Made by a program: the position numbers and the translations under genes
Part shown: positions 1 through 5,644 of the stretch, one piece after another
How positions within the stretch are numbered: position 1 is the first letter of the stretch
Layout: each line of letters opens with the position of its first letter
Assembly (NCBI GenBank): GCA_946477505.1
Contig: CAMKYP010000277.1
Coordinates: 1-5,644 of the forward strand
Length of the DNA: 5,644 nucleotides
DNA from: an uncultured Dechloromonas sp.
GTDB taxonomy: Bacteria > Pseudomonadota > Gammaproteobacteria > Burkholderiales > Rhodocyclaceae
Reading direction: 5' to 3'
The notes under the pieces: generated by a model
What the model was told of the DNA's origin: nothing
The model's database searches: none
Seen by the model: only the letters and a program-made list of their open reading frames with translations

Positions 1-1
1 G

Positions 2-58
2 CTGGCTGCCGAATACCTCACTCTGAAAAACAAGGTGGGTTCGCCGGGGGCTTACTTT
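2..58 (+). pseudogene. Upstream in-frame piece of the DUF262/DUF1524 gene, out of frame with the rest
   Basis: Reading from base 2 gives an open stretch of 19 codons, LAAEYLTLKNKVGSPGAYF, with G or C in the third position of most codons, as expected for real coding DNA here. The frame of the downstream DUF1524 domain has a stop (TGA) at 24-26, so it cannot extend further left. Skipping base 59 joins the two frames as ...AYF-YLLDRIEN..., which fits the usual run into this domain (an aromatic residue, two hydrophobics, then a short charged helix ending in E-N). I infer that the gene comes from the left and has shifted frame here, by mutation, assembly error or, less likely, recoding. The alternative is a recombination joint with an unrelated gene. 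Confidence 0.5.
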
Positions 59-62
59 CTAT

Positions 63-845
63 TTGCTGGACCGGATCGAAAACCACAGCAAGGAGCGCAT
101 CGACACCTCGAATTTTTCCATCGAACACGTCATGCCGCAGAACGAGGACTTGCGGCCGGAATGGCGTTCTATGTTGGGTGATGACTGGAAGACCGTGCAG
201 GAGACTTGGCTTCACCGGTTGGGCAACTTGTCTTTGACGGGCTACAACTCAACGTACAGCGATCGCCCCTTCACGGAAAAGAAAACGATCGGAGGCGGTT
301 TTAACGAAAGCCCACTGCGTTTGAACAAGTTCATTCGTGAGCAACCGACCTGGAACGCTACAGCCATAGAGCAGCGAGGAAAGTTGCTCGCAGCCAAGGC
401 GCTCGAAGTCTGGCCGGCACTTGTAGTTGATGCACTGGCAGTCAAGCAGCGGGAGCTGGATGAGTACAAGGCGATGGCCGCCAACTATTCAGTTGATGGC
501 GTTGAGATGGATGAGGTCACGAAAAAACTATTTGATGCCGTGCGCCCGCACATCCAAGCGTTGGGCACAGACGTGGTTGAGCTGCCCAATGACCGCAGTG
601 TGGTCTATCGTGTCTTTGATTTTTTCGTTGAGATCATTCCCCGCAAACAGCGATTGAGCCTGCTGCTCAACCTGGACTTTGCCGATTGCGAAGATGCGTC
701 AGGCAAGGCCCGCGACGCCACTGAATTTGCGTTCATCATCGGCGCAATGGAGGCCGGCGGCGTGCTTTACACGCTCGACTCGATGGACGATCTATCGGGC
801 GCGCTGAACGTAATTCGGCAAGCCTATGAACGGGTGACGGAGTGA
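63..845 (+). CDS. DUF1524 (HNH-like) nuclease C-terminal part with DUF5655-like domain; GmrSD/DUF262-type, 5' truncated or frameshifted
   Basis: This is the C-terminal part of a DUF262-DUF1524 protein, the architecture of GmrSD-type modification-dependent restriction enzymes, in which DUF262 is the NTP-dependent part and DUF1524 carries the His-Me/HNH nuclease. Numbering from the TTG at 63, residues 1-118 match DUF1524: IEHVMPQN (20-27, His22), HRLGNLSLTGYN (51-62, including Asn55), SDRPF (66-70), then a conserved G-G-G-F...S-P-L-R-L-N block. Residues about 152-258 resemble DUF5655, often appended to this family: LFDAVRPHI, VYRVFDFFVEIIPRK, LNLDF and a final hydrophobic helix. Full-length relatives are, from memory, around 600-700 residues, so the DUF262 part would lie left of the window. 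The TTG is simply the first possible start after a stop at 24-26 and has no convincing ribosome site, so a native start here is doubtful. The next gene begins 3 bases after the stop. Confidence 0.8.
   Translation: MLDRIENHSKERIDTSNFSIEHVMPQNEDLRPEWRSMLGDDWKTVQETWLHRLGNLSLTGYNSTYSDRPFTEKKTIGGGFNESPLRLNKFIREQPTWNATAIEQRGKLLAAKALEVWPALVVDALAVKQRELDEYKAMAANYSVDGVEMDEVTKKLFDAVRPHIQALGTDVVELPNDRSVVYRVFDFFVEIIPRKQRLSLLLNLDFADCEDASGKARDATEFAFIIGAMEAGGVLYTLDSMDDLSGALNVIRQAYERVTE
839..842 (+). promoter_or_regulatory. Ribosome binding site for the 849 gene
   Basis: GGAG lies inside the last codons of the nuclease gene, 6 bases before the ATG at 849. This supports that start and translational coupling. 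Confidence 0.55.
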
Positions 846-848
846 CCT

Positions 849-1373
849 ATGACGGCACAGATACCAGACAGTCTGACATTTGACGGCCGCAAATGGGTTA
901 TCGAAGAATGGGATGGAGATAGCGACTGCATCCCACCGAACGAATCTCTCGGATTTGAAACAATCAGCCCAGCCACCAATAACTGGGCTGGACGGATCAA
1001 TCACTTCCTTGTTCACCGCGACAGCCTTTTGCTGTTCAAGATTGAAGTCACCCTGCATCCTGACAACAAGGGAATTCTTCCTTTTGGTGCTCGCCGTGAA
1101 GTCGTGACTCAGTACGAACAACTTGAGCACTGGGGGGAAAATGGGATGCAGATGATCCAGCGCCCCCGAGAATACGAATATCTGGTCTTTGATGATCTGG
1201 AAATCCCATTCACTGGAACGCTGACCCTTAGCTACCCGTACTTCGATTATTGGGAAGTCCCCTGGCCAATTGAGGACGATGAGGATGAGCCCCAACGACG
1301 TGCAGAGGCCACATTCGAGAACGGTGTCTTGCTGTACTGGGATGAATCAGAGGTGGCGAATCGTGATGAATGA
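849..1373 (+). CDS. Hypothetical protein, 174 aa, probably beta-rich and acidic
   Basis: I cannot name this family. No signal peptide or membrane segment is visible, so it should be cytoplasmic. The sequence alternates like a beta protein: NWAGRINHFLVHRDSLLLFKI (45-65), YEYLVFDDLEIPFTGTLTL (109-127) and ATFENGVLLYW (154-164), with an acidic turn EDDEDE at 142-147. The pattern of 'W-x-G-x-I', then 'L-x-L-x-x-I-E', then 'P-F-T-G-x-L', then 'x-F-E-N-G-x-L' recalls small uncharacterised proteins often found beside toxin or defence genes, but this is recollection of a pattern and not an assignment. The ATG at 849 has GGAG 6 bases upstream and follows the nuclease stop by 3 bases. The 3' end overlaps the next gene by 8 bases, so all three + strand genes are probably one transcript. 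A role as immunity or regulatory partner is only a guess from position. Confidence 0.75.
   Translation: MTAQIPDSLTFDGRKWVIEEWDGDSDCIPPNESLGFETISPATNNWAGRINHFLVHRDSLLLFKIEVTLHPDNKGILPFGARREVVTQYEQLEHWGENGMQMIQRPREYEYLVFDDLEIPFTGTLTLSYPYFDYWEVPWPIEDDEDEPQRRAEATFENGVLLYWDESEVANRDE
1350..1356 (+). promoter_or_regulatory. Ribosome binding site deciding the 1366 start
   Basis: GAGGTGG sits 9 bases before the ATG at 1366 (6 before a GTG at 1363). It favours this late start over in-frame starts further upstream, whose extra residues would only be a shadow of the preceding gene. Confidence 0.6.
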
Positions 1374-1719
1374 GCGGTCATTCATCGATAAGGTTGCAGC
1401 CAGCTCAGCTCAAGAACCGGAAGTAGTCGATCGGGTCATCGAAGAGTTTTGTCTCGGTTTACGACGTGAACTTGATGAATACAAGGGCATTAATGGCGAC
1501 TACATCGGAGAGCAGCTTCACTGGGATATTGGCAATAGGGCTTTCTTTCACTTACTCGGCTTCCTTGACCAATTCTCTAAAAGATATCAGTGGGAACCGG
1601 GCATAGCTTACGAATATGGAGCTCGCCTAATAAGCAAGGATGAGTGGAAGCCCTTTAGCCAAGAATATTTCGGTTCCAACACAAACATATCTGACCAACC
1701 ACCCACAGTTGATAATTAG
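1366..1719 (+). CDS. Small hypothetical protein, 117 aa
   Basis: I do not recognise the family. The start at 1366 is chosen because the open frame upstream to 1270 lies wholly inside the previous gene, and a good GAGGTGG site precedes 1366. ATG and the previous stop overlap by 8 bases, typical of translational coupling. The N-terminus (FIDKVAASS...VVDRVIEEF, 6-28) is a helical pair faintly like the start of HU/IHF proteins, but the following DNA-binding arm is absent, so I do not claim homology. The core GEQLHWDIGNRAFFHLLGFL (48-67) is a strongly amphipathic, aromatic-rich helical region and is probably the conserved heart of the family. The last 15 residues are polar and look disordered. Local base composition is lower than in the SMC operon (25 G+C of 60 at 1561-1620). 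The TAG stop interlocks with the TAA of the opposing Toprim gene. Confidence 0.75.
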   Translation: MNERSFIDKVAASSAQEPEVVDRVIEEFCLGLRRELDEYKGINGDYIGEQLHWDIGNRAFFHLLGFLDQFSKRYQWEPGIAYEYGARLISKDEWKPFSQEYFGSNTNISDQPPTVDN

Positions 1720-2597
1720 GATCGGGGGCTGGCATTCCAAAGAACGAGTTTAAATCCTGCTACAAGCCATCTTTCTTGTACGACTCCAGTGCGATGCTGT
1801 TGCAGAAGTTCCCATAGGTCGGAAATAGGAGAGTTATCGGCCATTGATCTCAGGTAGTCGCCTACGCCAGGAAGCTGAAGTCGATAAAGATCGGGTCTCG
1901 CCGATGCAGGTGAATCCATGGTGGCTTTCAAATCCACATAAGCCGGAGCCACAACGCCAATTAGACGAGGGAAACCAAGGGCAATATGTAATCCCTTCGG
2001 GTCAATATCGACGAAAGCAAGCACCGGCAGGCCACTCGCATCGATAAAAGCCTTCACGTTGTTAAGTCGGCTTTCAGTTTTGTCTCCACGATAGATAACA
2101 AGCGGGTTTTTACAGTAGTCAGGAAGGTCGAAAGCCAGTTGATGTAGCTGATCAAATACTTCATAGTTTTCAACCAGCATGATCGAGTCATGTCTGATAC
2201 TGTTAGCGACGCTCCGCCAGTCGCTATCTACATGGCAACCATCTGGTAGCGACAGGGTTCGACCAGCTAGGTTAAGCGTCTTGTCGGGAAGGGACTTCAT
2301 GGACACCCTGCCTGTCTTTAGCGCACCACCGCCAGCCTTTTCGTTTGGGGTCGCCATCGCCAGCCTATCGCTGCGCGACATGTCTTTGATGGGCAATGGG
2401 GTAGCAGAGTAACCTCGGGCCAGTAGGAGTTCCCGCATTTCCAGCCGATTACGGTCGCTCAGGTACAGGGTCTTGCCTTGAATGCGACCGATGCCTAGAT
2501 CCTCCTGCAATCGGCGTGCCGTTACACTCAGGGGGGTCGAAGAGGCCTCCTTCTCCAACAAGCGCTGCATCAGTTGGGCCAGGGTTTGATCAAGCAT
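1716..2597 (-). CDS. jetD: JetD-like Toprim nuclease subunit of a Wadjet/MksG-type system
   Basis: A 293-residue protein with the Toprim metal site of topoisomerase VI-A/Spo11-like proteins. The motif glutamate is in MLVENYEVF (Glu143) and the paired aspartates are in AFVDIDPKGL (Asp197, Asp199). A second conserved acidic position is probably VVQERW near the end (Glu275), which lines up with the Q-E-R motif closing JetD proteins. Residues about 20-62 look like a winged helix (TARRLQEDLGIG...LYLSDRNRLEMRELL). In characterised Wadjet systems the JetD/MksG subunit makes the DNA cut after the SMC complex has engaged circular DNA; here that role is inferred. The protein is shorter than the type I JetD proteins I remember (near 400 residues), so it may lack part of the N-terminal arm. 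It is the last gene of the operon and starts 4 bases after the kleisin-like gene stop, with AAGGGG about 10 bases upstream. GC falls towards its 3' end (24 of 60 at 2041-2100). Confidence 0.85.
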   Translation of the reverse strand: MLDQTLAQLMQRLLEKEASSTPLSVTARRLQEDLGIGRIQGKTLYLSDRNRLEMRELLLARGYSATPLPIKDMSRSDRLAMATPNEKAGGGALKTGRVSMKSLPDKTLNLAGRTLSLPDGCHVDSDWRSVANSIRHDSIMLVENYEVFDQLHQLAFDLPDYCKNPLVIYRGDKTESRLNNVKAFIDASGLPVLAFVDIDPKGLHIALGFPRLIGVVAPAYVDLKATMDSPASARPDLYRLQLPGVGDYLRSMADNSPISDLWELLQQHRTGVVQERWLVAGFKLVLWNASPRS

Positions 2598-2598
2598 G
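2585..2598 (-). repeat. 14-bp direct repeat, copy 1, over the JetD-like start codon
   Basis: TTTGATCAAGCATG on the + strand is identical at 4430-4443. On the coding strand it spans the start ATG and encodes M-L-D-Q at the beginning of the JetD-like protein, as the other copy does for the JetB-like protein. Confidence 0.7.
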
Positions 2599-2601
2599 GA
2601 A

Positions 2602-3816
2602 TCAAAGCCCCTTGCGTGCGGCCAGAACGTCGTGGATCAAAACATTCCCATCGAAGACAGGGTGTGGATGCTCGACCCGACGGAAGCTCCAGGAACCCGC
2701 GCGTCCTTCACGCTCATCCTCCGAAACCAAGCGGAGCAACCAGACGTCTTCGCCAATGCTGCTTGTCATTGAGGGATGCTCAAGCCACCAGCGCCGCGCC
2801 GAAATCCATTCCGGACTTTCTGCAGCCTCCATGAAAAATGCCCGGACCGCTTTCTTCAGCGGTGACTGGGCTACGACAAGCACGGTTTCGGAGGTTTCTT
2901 CGACGAGCTGACCAGCTGGCCTCCGCTCGATACGCATCTCTGCGGAAGCTGGAATGGTGCCAGCGATTTCCCGCAGGACATCTTCCGACTCCGGTTGGGC
3001 GACGTCCGGGTGGCTGGCCAGCGCCATTGGCGCAGCCAAACCGACCCACTCGGGCGGTGTGGCAGCCTCATCCCAGTTCTTCGGTGTCCAGTCGGGATTT
3101 CGGTTGAGATGCAGAGCAAAGGAACGAACGAGCCGGGCACGGTCCTCGATCTTGCGAAACTCGAACAGGTATTGCTGGAGTTGATGCAGGACTGTCTTCA
3201 GCTTTTCGCGGAAGGTCGGAATGCGGTCCTCAAGCAGAGCGCGGAAGGAAAGCGCCAGGTCTTCGTTGCCGGACAGTTGGTCGGCAAAGTCAGCGAAGTG
3301 GAAATTCTCGAGGAGGCTGACCAGCTTGCTGGTGCGGTCCTGGTAGTGGAGGTTTTGCCGGCGTTTCTCCGCGATGGTCGACACTGCAGCGAATTTGGTG
3401 GCCACCATCGCATGCAGGATGGTCAGCTCATCATCGATGGAATCAGCGATGTCCGAAATCGCCTCGCGGATTGCCATCTCGTACTGCTCGGCAGACGCAT
3501 CACGTCCGTCCTGAATGGCGAGGGAATGTTCGGCAAGCAATTTCTCAAGGCTGGAGAAATATCCGCCGACGTTGGCGCCGATGGCAAATAGCCGTTCGGT
3601 GCTGAGGGCGATGTTCAGAAATTGACGGAAGGACGAGCGAAGCTGGAAGGTGTCGCGAATGTCAGGGGAGAGCAGACGAATCTGTCGGAGCAGTTCGATG
3701 TCCGAGGCATTCTCGTCGGTTTTGACGATCCGTGTGTTGTAGTAGGTGGAGCTAACCGTCCCGGCGCACTTGAACAGGCGAGACAGGAAGATCTCGACGG
3801 CAGTATGGTTGCTCAA
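2602..3816 (-). CDS. Kleisin-position (JetA/MksF/MukF-like) subunit, TTG start
   Basis: A 404-residue soluble protein lying between the MukE-like and Toprim genes, the place expected for the kleisin that bridges the SMC heads. The call rests mainly on context; I see no short diagnostic motif. Residues about 1-95 are mixed helical with FQLRSSFRQFL (57-67) and could be an N-terminal winged-helix domain. Residues 105-235 form long charged helices suited to a coiled-coil or helical bundle (QYEMAIREAISDIADSIDDE, FREKLKTVLHQLQQYLFEFR). A looser proline-rich linker follows (about 240-310), then a compact C-terminal domain (320-400) with WISARRWWLEH and a beta-like end that could be the wing binding the SMC cap. 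The start is TTG at 3816-3814, overlapping the preceding TGA by 4 bases (TTGA). GGGGAGG stands 5 bases upstream, and the first internal methionine is at residue 114, so the rare start is well supported. Confidence 0.72.
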   Translation of the reverse strand: MSNHTAVEIFLSRLFKCAGTVSSTYYNTRIVKTDENASDIELLRQIRLLSPDIRDTFQLRSSFRQFLNIALSTERLFAIGANVGGYFSSLEKLLAEHSLAIQDGRDASAEQYEMAIREAISDIADSIDDELTILHAMVATKFAAVSTIAEKRRQNLHYQDRTSKLVSLLENFHFADFADQLSGNEDLALSFRALLEDRIPTFREKLKTVLHQLQQYLFEFRKIEDRARLVRSFALHLNRNPDWTPKNWDEAATPPEWVGLAAPMALASHPDVAQPESEDVLREIAGTIPASAEMRIERRPAGQLVEETSETVLVVAQSPLKKAVRAFFMEAAESPEWISARRWWLEHPSMTSSIGEDVWLLRLVSEDEREGRAGSWSFRRVEHPHPVFDGNVLIHDVLAARKGL

Positions 3817-4442
3817 AAGAGCCTCCCCGTTTCAGGGTCGTCATCCTTTTCGTCCTGAAGCTGGATGCCCTCGTTCTCCATCAGGAACGCAATCATCTGG
3901 TAGTAGTAGTCCAGTTTCCCGGTGAAGCGCCAGGCCTCCTGTTCCGGGTAGGCGAAGACAATGTAGCCAGCCTTTTCGAGCTGCTGGAATACCTTCCCGA
4001 GCATCGCGTTGGAAGAGGCCTCATTGACCGCGAACTCCTTACCCAGGGTAGCGAACTCGCGAAGCTTCTCCTGAAGGTGCGGGTTCTCGGTGACGGATTT
4101 CAGGATGGCCGGGTAATCGATACGGTCGCCGGGCGATGGCGCCACATCGGTTTTCAGGCTGTCCATGCAGAGTTCGATGAACTGGATGACTGGCCGGATC
4201 GTTTGCTTGATGGAGACCATCACGCGCTTAGCCTCCGCCCGCTGCTCCTTGCCGACTTTCACCCACGAGGCGTAATAGGCCTGGCCGTTGGGCGTGATCG
4301 TCAGCCGGCGCTTGATCTTGCCCAGGAAGGCATCTACTTCGGACTGGAAGGCTTCATCAGCCAGTGCGCGGAACAGGGAAGGAGCGGTGGCCTCGCAGAT
4401 GAACTCTCCCTCGAGGAGCTTGGGAACAATTTGATCAAGCAT
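3813..4442 (-). CDS. jetB: MukE/MksE/JetB-like subunit of the SMC complex
   Basis: A 209-residue protein, in the size range of MukE/MksE subunits, which bind the kleisin as a dimer and regulate the SMC ATPase. The N-terminal part (1-60) has LFRALADEAFQSEVDAFLGK followed by a short beta pair around RRLTITPNGQAYYASW. The C-terminal part (143-193) looks like a winged helix: helix NAMLGKVFQQLEKAGYIVFA, then strand and wing E-A-W-R-F-T-G, then a closing helix. The tail (196-209) is acidic. Three in-frame ATGs are possible (4457, 4448, 4442). I chose 4442 because GAGGAG stands 7 bases upstream of it and too close to the others; this also gives the M-L-D-Q start shared with the JetD-like gene. It overlaps the SMC gene by 8 bases and the kleisin-like gene by 4, so the subunits are translationally coupled. 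Family call is from pattern and context. Confidence 0.75.
   Translation of the reverse strand: MLDQIVPKLLEGEFICEATAPSLFRALADEAFQSEVDAFLGKIKRRLTITPNGQAYYASWVKVGKEQRAEAKRVMVSIKQTIRPVIQFIELCMDSLKTDVAPSPGDRIDYPAILKSVTENPHLQEKLREFATLGKEFAVNEASSNAMLGKVFQQLEKAGYIVFAYPEQEAWRFTGKLDYYYQMIAFLMENEGIQLQDEKDDDPETGRLF
3822..3828 (-). promoter_or_regulatory. Strong ribosome binding site for the TTG start at 3816
   Basis: The coding strand reads GGGGAGG, then CTCTT, then TTG. A near-ideal site at 5-base spacing probably compensates for the weak start codon and overrides the preceding stop. Confidence 0.7.
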
Positions 4443-4443
4443 G
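4430..4443 (-). repeat. 14-bp direct repeat, copy 2, over the JetB-like start codon
   Basis: Exact second copy of the sequence at 2585-2598, same orientation. It covers the end of the SMC gene and the start codon of the JetB-like gene. Confidence 0.7.
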
Positions 4444-5644
4444 CTCATGCTCCTCATCTTCCAGCTTCACGGTGGCCAGCGTGCGGCCTGGCAGTATCTT
4501 GTAGTTCTTGGTGAAGAGAGGGGCGAGGTCAGGATCGACGTCGGGGAAGGCCGAGACCATGGTGATGTTGTTGCGCGCGAGCAAGTTGAGGAGGGCGGTT
4601 GCGTTGCCGACGGACAAGTCCTTCAACTCGTCCACCACGAAAGGAACGGCGACCCGCTCCTTGCGCCGGATGCGGTTGATAAAGCCGATCAGGATGACCA
4701 CAAGAATGATGTAGGACAGACCATTGGAGCTCATGCGGGCTAGCGAGGCTTCGTTCTTGGCCACCTTACTGCCGTCGCCGTCAATGTTGGCGGTGACCTG
4801 CAGGTTGATCAGGTCGACCGGATCCGCGACAAGCCCCTTATCGTCGCTGAGGACCATGGCCACTTCGCGGGCCGCCGAAATGAAGCTCGCCGGGGGCAGT
4901 GCATCACCCTGGGTGTGCCAACTGTCGTATTCGAAATGCAGTGCCTCAATTGCCTGCCAGTAATTCTGCTTGTCCACATCGGTCGTGATGATGACGGAGA
5001 CGTCGGCAATGTTGGCAAAGACCTGCCCCTGGTGAAGATGGGATTTGAGGTCGCTGGCGAAATTCCCGACCTGTTTCTTGAAGTTGCCCAGCCCGCTCCA
5101 GAAGGCTGAAATGTTCTGGGCGAACGTCTTGCCGAGTTGAATAAGGGTCGCCTTGTTCTGCGCGTGCTCATGCTGGTACCAGCCGCGAAGTCCCTCGATC
5201 CATAGATACTCTTGTCCGGGCGGCGGGTAGCCGATGCGCTGCTGGGCAGTGGCATGGTAGCGCTCGGGGCCACTGCCAGGCGTGCTCATCATCTGCTTGC
5301 GGATGTCGTCGACGCCTTCGTGAATGCGCTGCAGAAGCTCGGCGTAGTGGCGCTGCAACTCCCGCCGGCGAGCGGTGAGAAGCTCAAGAGAGACCCGATC
5401 GTCGAAACCGGCGTCGAAAGTGGCCTTATCCTTGGGCCAGGAGGCCAAATTCCCCATCTGACCGTATGCCTCGCGCCGCAACTTTTCGGATTTATCGATC
5501 CCTTCAGTGACCTCCTTGGCAATCCGGTCGTGTTCTTTCAGCCGCGCGTCGCGCTCACGCACGAGCTCGAGATGCGCCTCCTCGAACTGTAGAGGTGGTT
5601 CCGCGAATCCGGACATCGAGTTAAGTGAAATCTCTGCTTCAATG
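4435..5644 (-). CDS. jetC: SMC-like ATPase, C-terminal part (JetC/MksB/MukB-like), runs off the window
   Basis: The frame is open to the right edge: nine codons precede the ATG at 5616, so this is the C-terminal fragment of a larger protein and that ATG is not its start. Numbering from 5616, residues 9-55 and 76-112 are heptad-like charged helices, the end of an SMC coiled coil. Residues 130-290 form the C-terminal head lobe. The ABC signature equivalent is MSSNGLSYI (295-303), and Walker B is VAVPFVVDE (322-330, Asp329 and catalytic Glu330), followed by a D-loop-like LKDLS. The Walker A lysine and hinge must lie to the right of the window. The hydrophobic run after the signature is the usual buried helix of SMC heads. 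The signature is S-S-N-G rather than LSGGQ, so it is closer to divergent SMC-like ATPases (possibly the DUF3584 type, from memory) than to type I JetC. In the complex it would hydrolyse ATP and translocate or extrude DNA. It is the first gene of the operon visible here. Confidence 0.82.
   Translation of the reverse strand, partial: IEAEISLNSMSGFAEPPLQFEEAHLELVRERDARLKEHDRIAKEVTEGIDKSEKLRREAYGQMGNLASWPKDKATFDAGFDDRVSLELLTARRRELQRHYAELLQRIHEGVDDIRKQMMSTPGSGPERYHATAQQRIGYPPPGQEYLWIEGLRGWYQHEHAQNKATLIQLGKTFAQNISAFWSGLGNFKKQVGNFASDLKSHLHQGQVFANIADVSVIITTDVDKQNYWQAIEALHFEYDSWHTQGDALPPASFISAAREVAMVLSDDKGLVADPVDLINLQVTANIDGDGSKVAKNEASLARMSSNGLSYIILVVILIGFINRIRRKERVAVPFVVDELKDLSVGNATALLNLLARNNITMVSAFPDVDPDLAPLFTKNYKILPGRTLATVKLEDEEHEHA
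4450..4455 (-). promoter_or_regulatory. Ribosome binding site deciding the 4442 start
   Basis: GAGGAG on the coding strand with a 7-base spacer to the ATG at 4442. It touches or overlaps the two upstream ATGs, so it selects the third. Confidence 0.6.

Noticed and set aside
965..990. Perfect 8-bp inverted repeat (CAGCCCAG / CTGGGCTG) with a 10-base loop
   Set aside because: It is in the middle of a gene and has no T-run. About one such hairpin is expected by chance in a window of this size.
792..1295. 167-codon - strand open frame opposite the 174-aa gene
   Set aside because: It overlaps a well-placed coupled gene on the + strand and has no identifiable domain.
1270..1365. Longer N-terminus for the 117-aa protein starting at 1270
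   Set aside because: The extra 32 residues are an out-of-frame reading of the previous gene, and the GAGGTGG site at 1350-1356 supports 1366.
2995..3591. 198-codon open frame on the + strand inside the kleisin-like gene
   Set aside because: It lies wholly within the opposite-strand gene, has no ribosome site or recognisable domain, and is explained by the composition of the real gene.
4443..4457. Starts at 4457 or 4448 for the JetB-like gene
   Set aside because: The only good ribosome site (4450-4455) overlaps or abuts these ATGs and is correctly spaced only for 4442.
4077..4514. 145-codon + strand open frame across the JetB-like gene
   Set aside because: A shadow of the MukE-like and SMC genes. 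Its low-complexity, Asp/Arg/Gly/Leu-rich composition is typical of antisense reading of GC-rich genes.
4669..4716. Possible transmembrane helix in the SMC-like protein (very hydrophobic run after S-S-N-G)
   Set aside because: Its position between the signature and Walker B matches the buried core helix of an ABC/SMC head, and nothing else suggests a membrane protein.

Overview
The window looks like part of a chromosomal defence island from a Gram-negative bacterium, probably a proteobacterium. This rests on moderately high GC, ordinary Shine-Dalgarno sites and the families present; the species cannot be read from the sequence. It is almost entirely coding, every gene junction being an overlap or a gap of a few bases. 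No tRNA, rRNA, CRISPR array, transposase or att site was seen. Both operons start outside the window, so no main promoter is visible.

Left part, + strand (1-1719): the 3' end of a DUF262/DUF1524-type (GmrSD-like) nuclease gene with a C-terminal DUF5655-like domain, followed by two tightly coupled small genes of unknown function. The nuclease frame appears broken near base 59. Clean coding sequence upstream is in one frame, and the conserved HNH-like part is in the next.

Right part, - strand (5644 down to 1716): a four-gene operon read as SMC-like ATPase (C-terminal part only), MukE/JetB-like protein, kleisin-position (MukF/JetA-like) protein, and Toprim nuclease (JetD-like). This is the gene set of a Wadjet/MksBEFG system, which in characterised members recognises and cleaves closed circular plasmid DNA. 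The order here is C-B-A-D rather than the familiar A-B-C-D. The SMC signature motif is S-S-N-G rather than the LSGGQ type, and the JetD is short. These traits point to a divergent branch whose subtype I cannot assign from sequence alone.

The two operons converge, and their stop codons interlock in the four bases TTAG at 1716-1719, with no room for an intergenic terminator. The inferred working model of the right operon is that the SMC ATPase with its kleisin and MukE-like subunits loads on and extrudes DNA, and the Toprim subunit cuts it. The left operon would be a separate restriction-like defence gene with two passenger or accessory genes.
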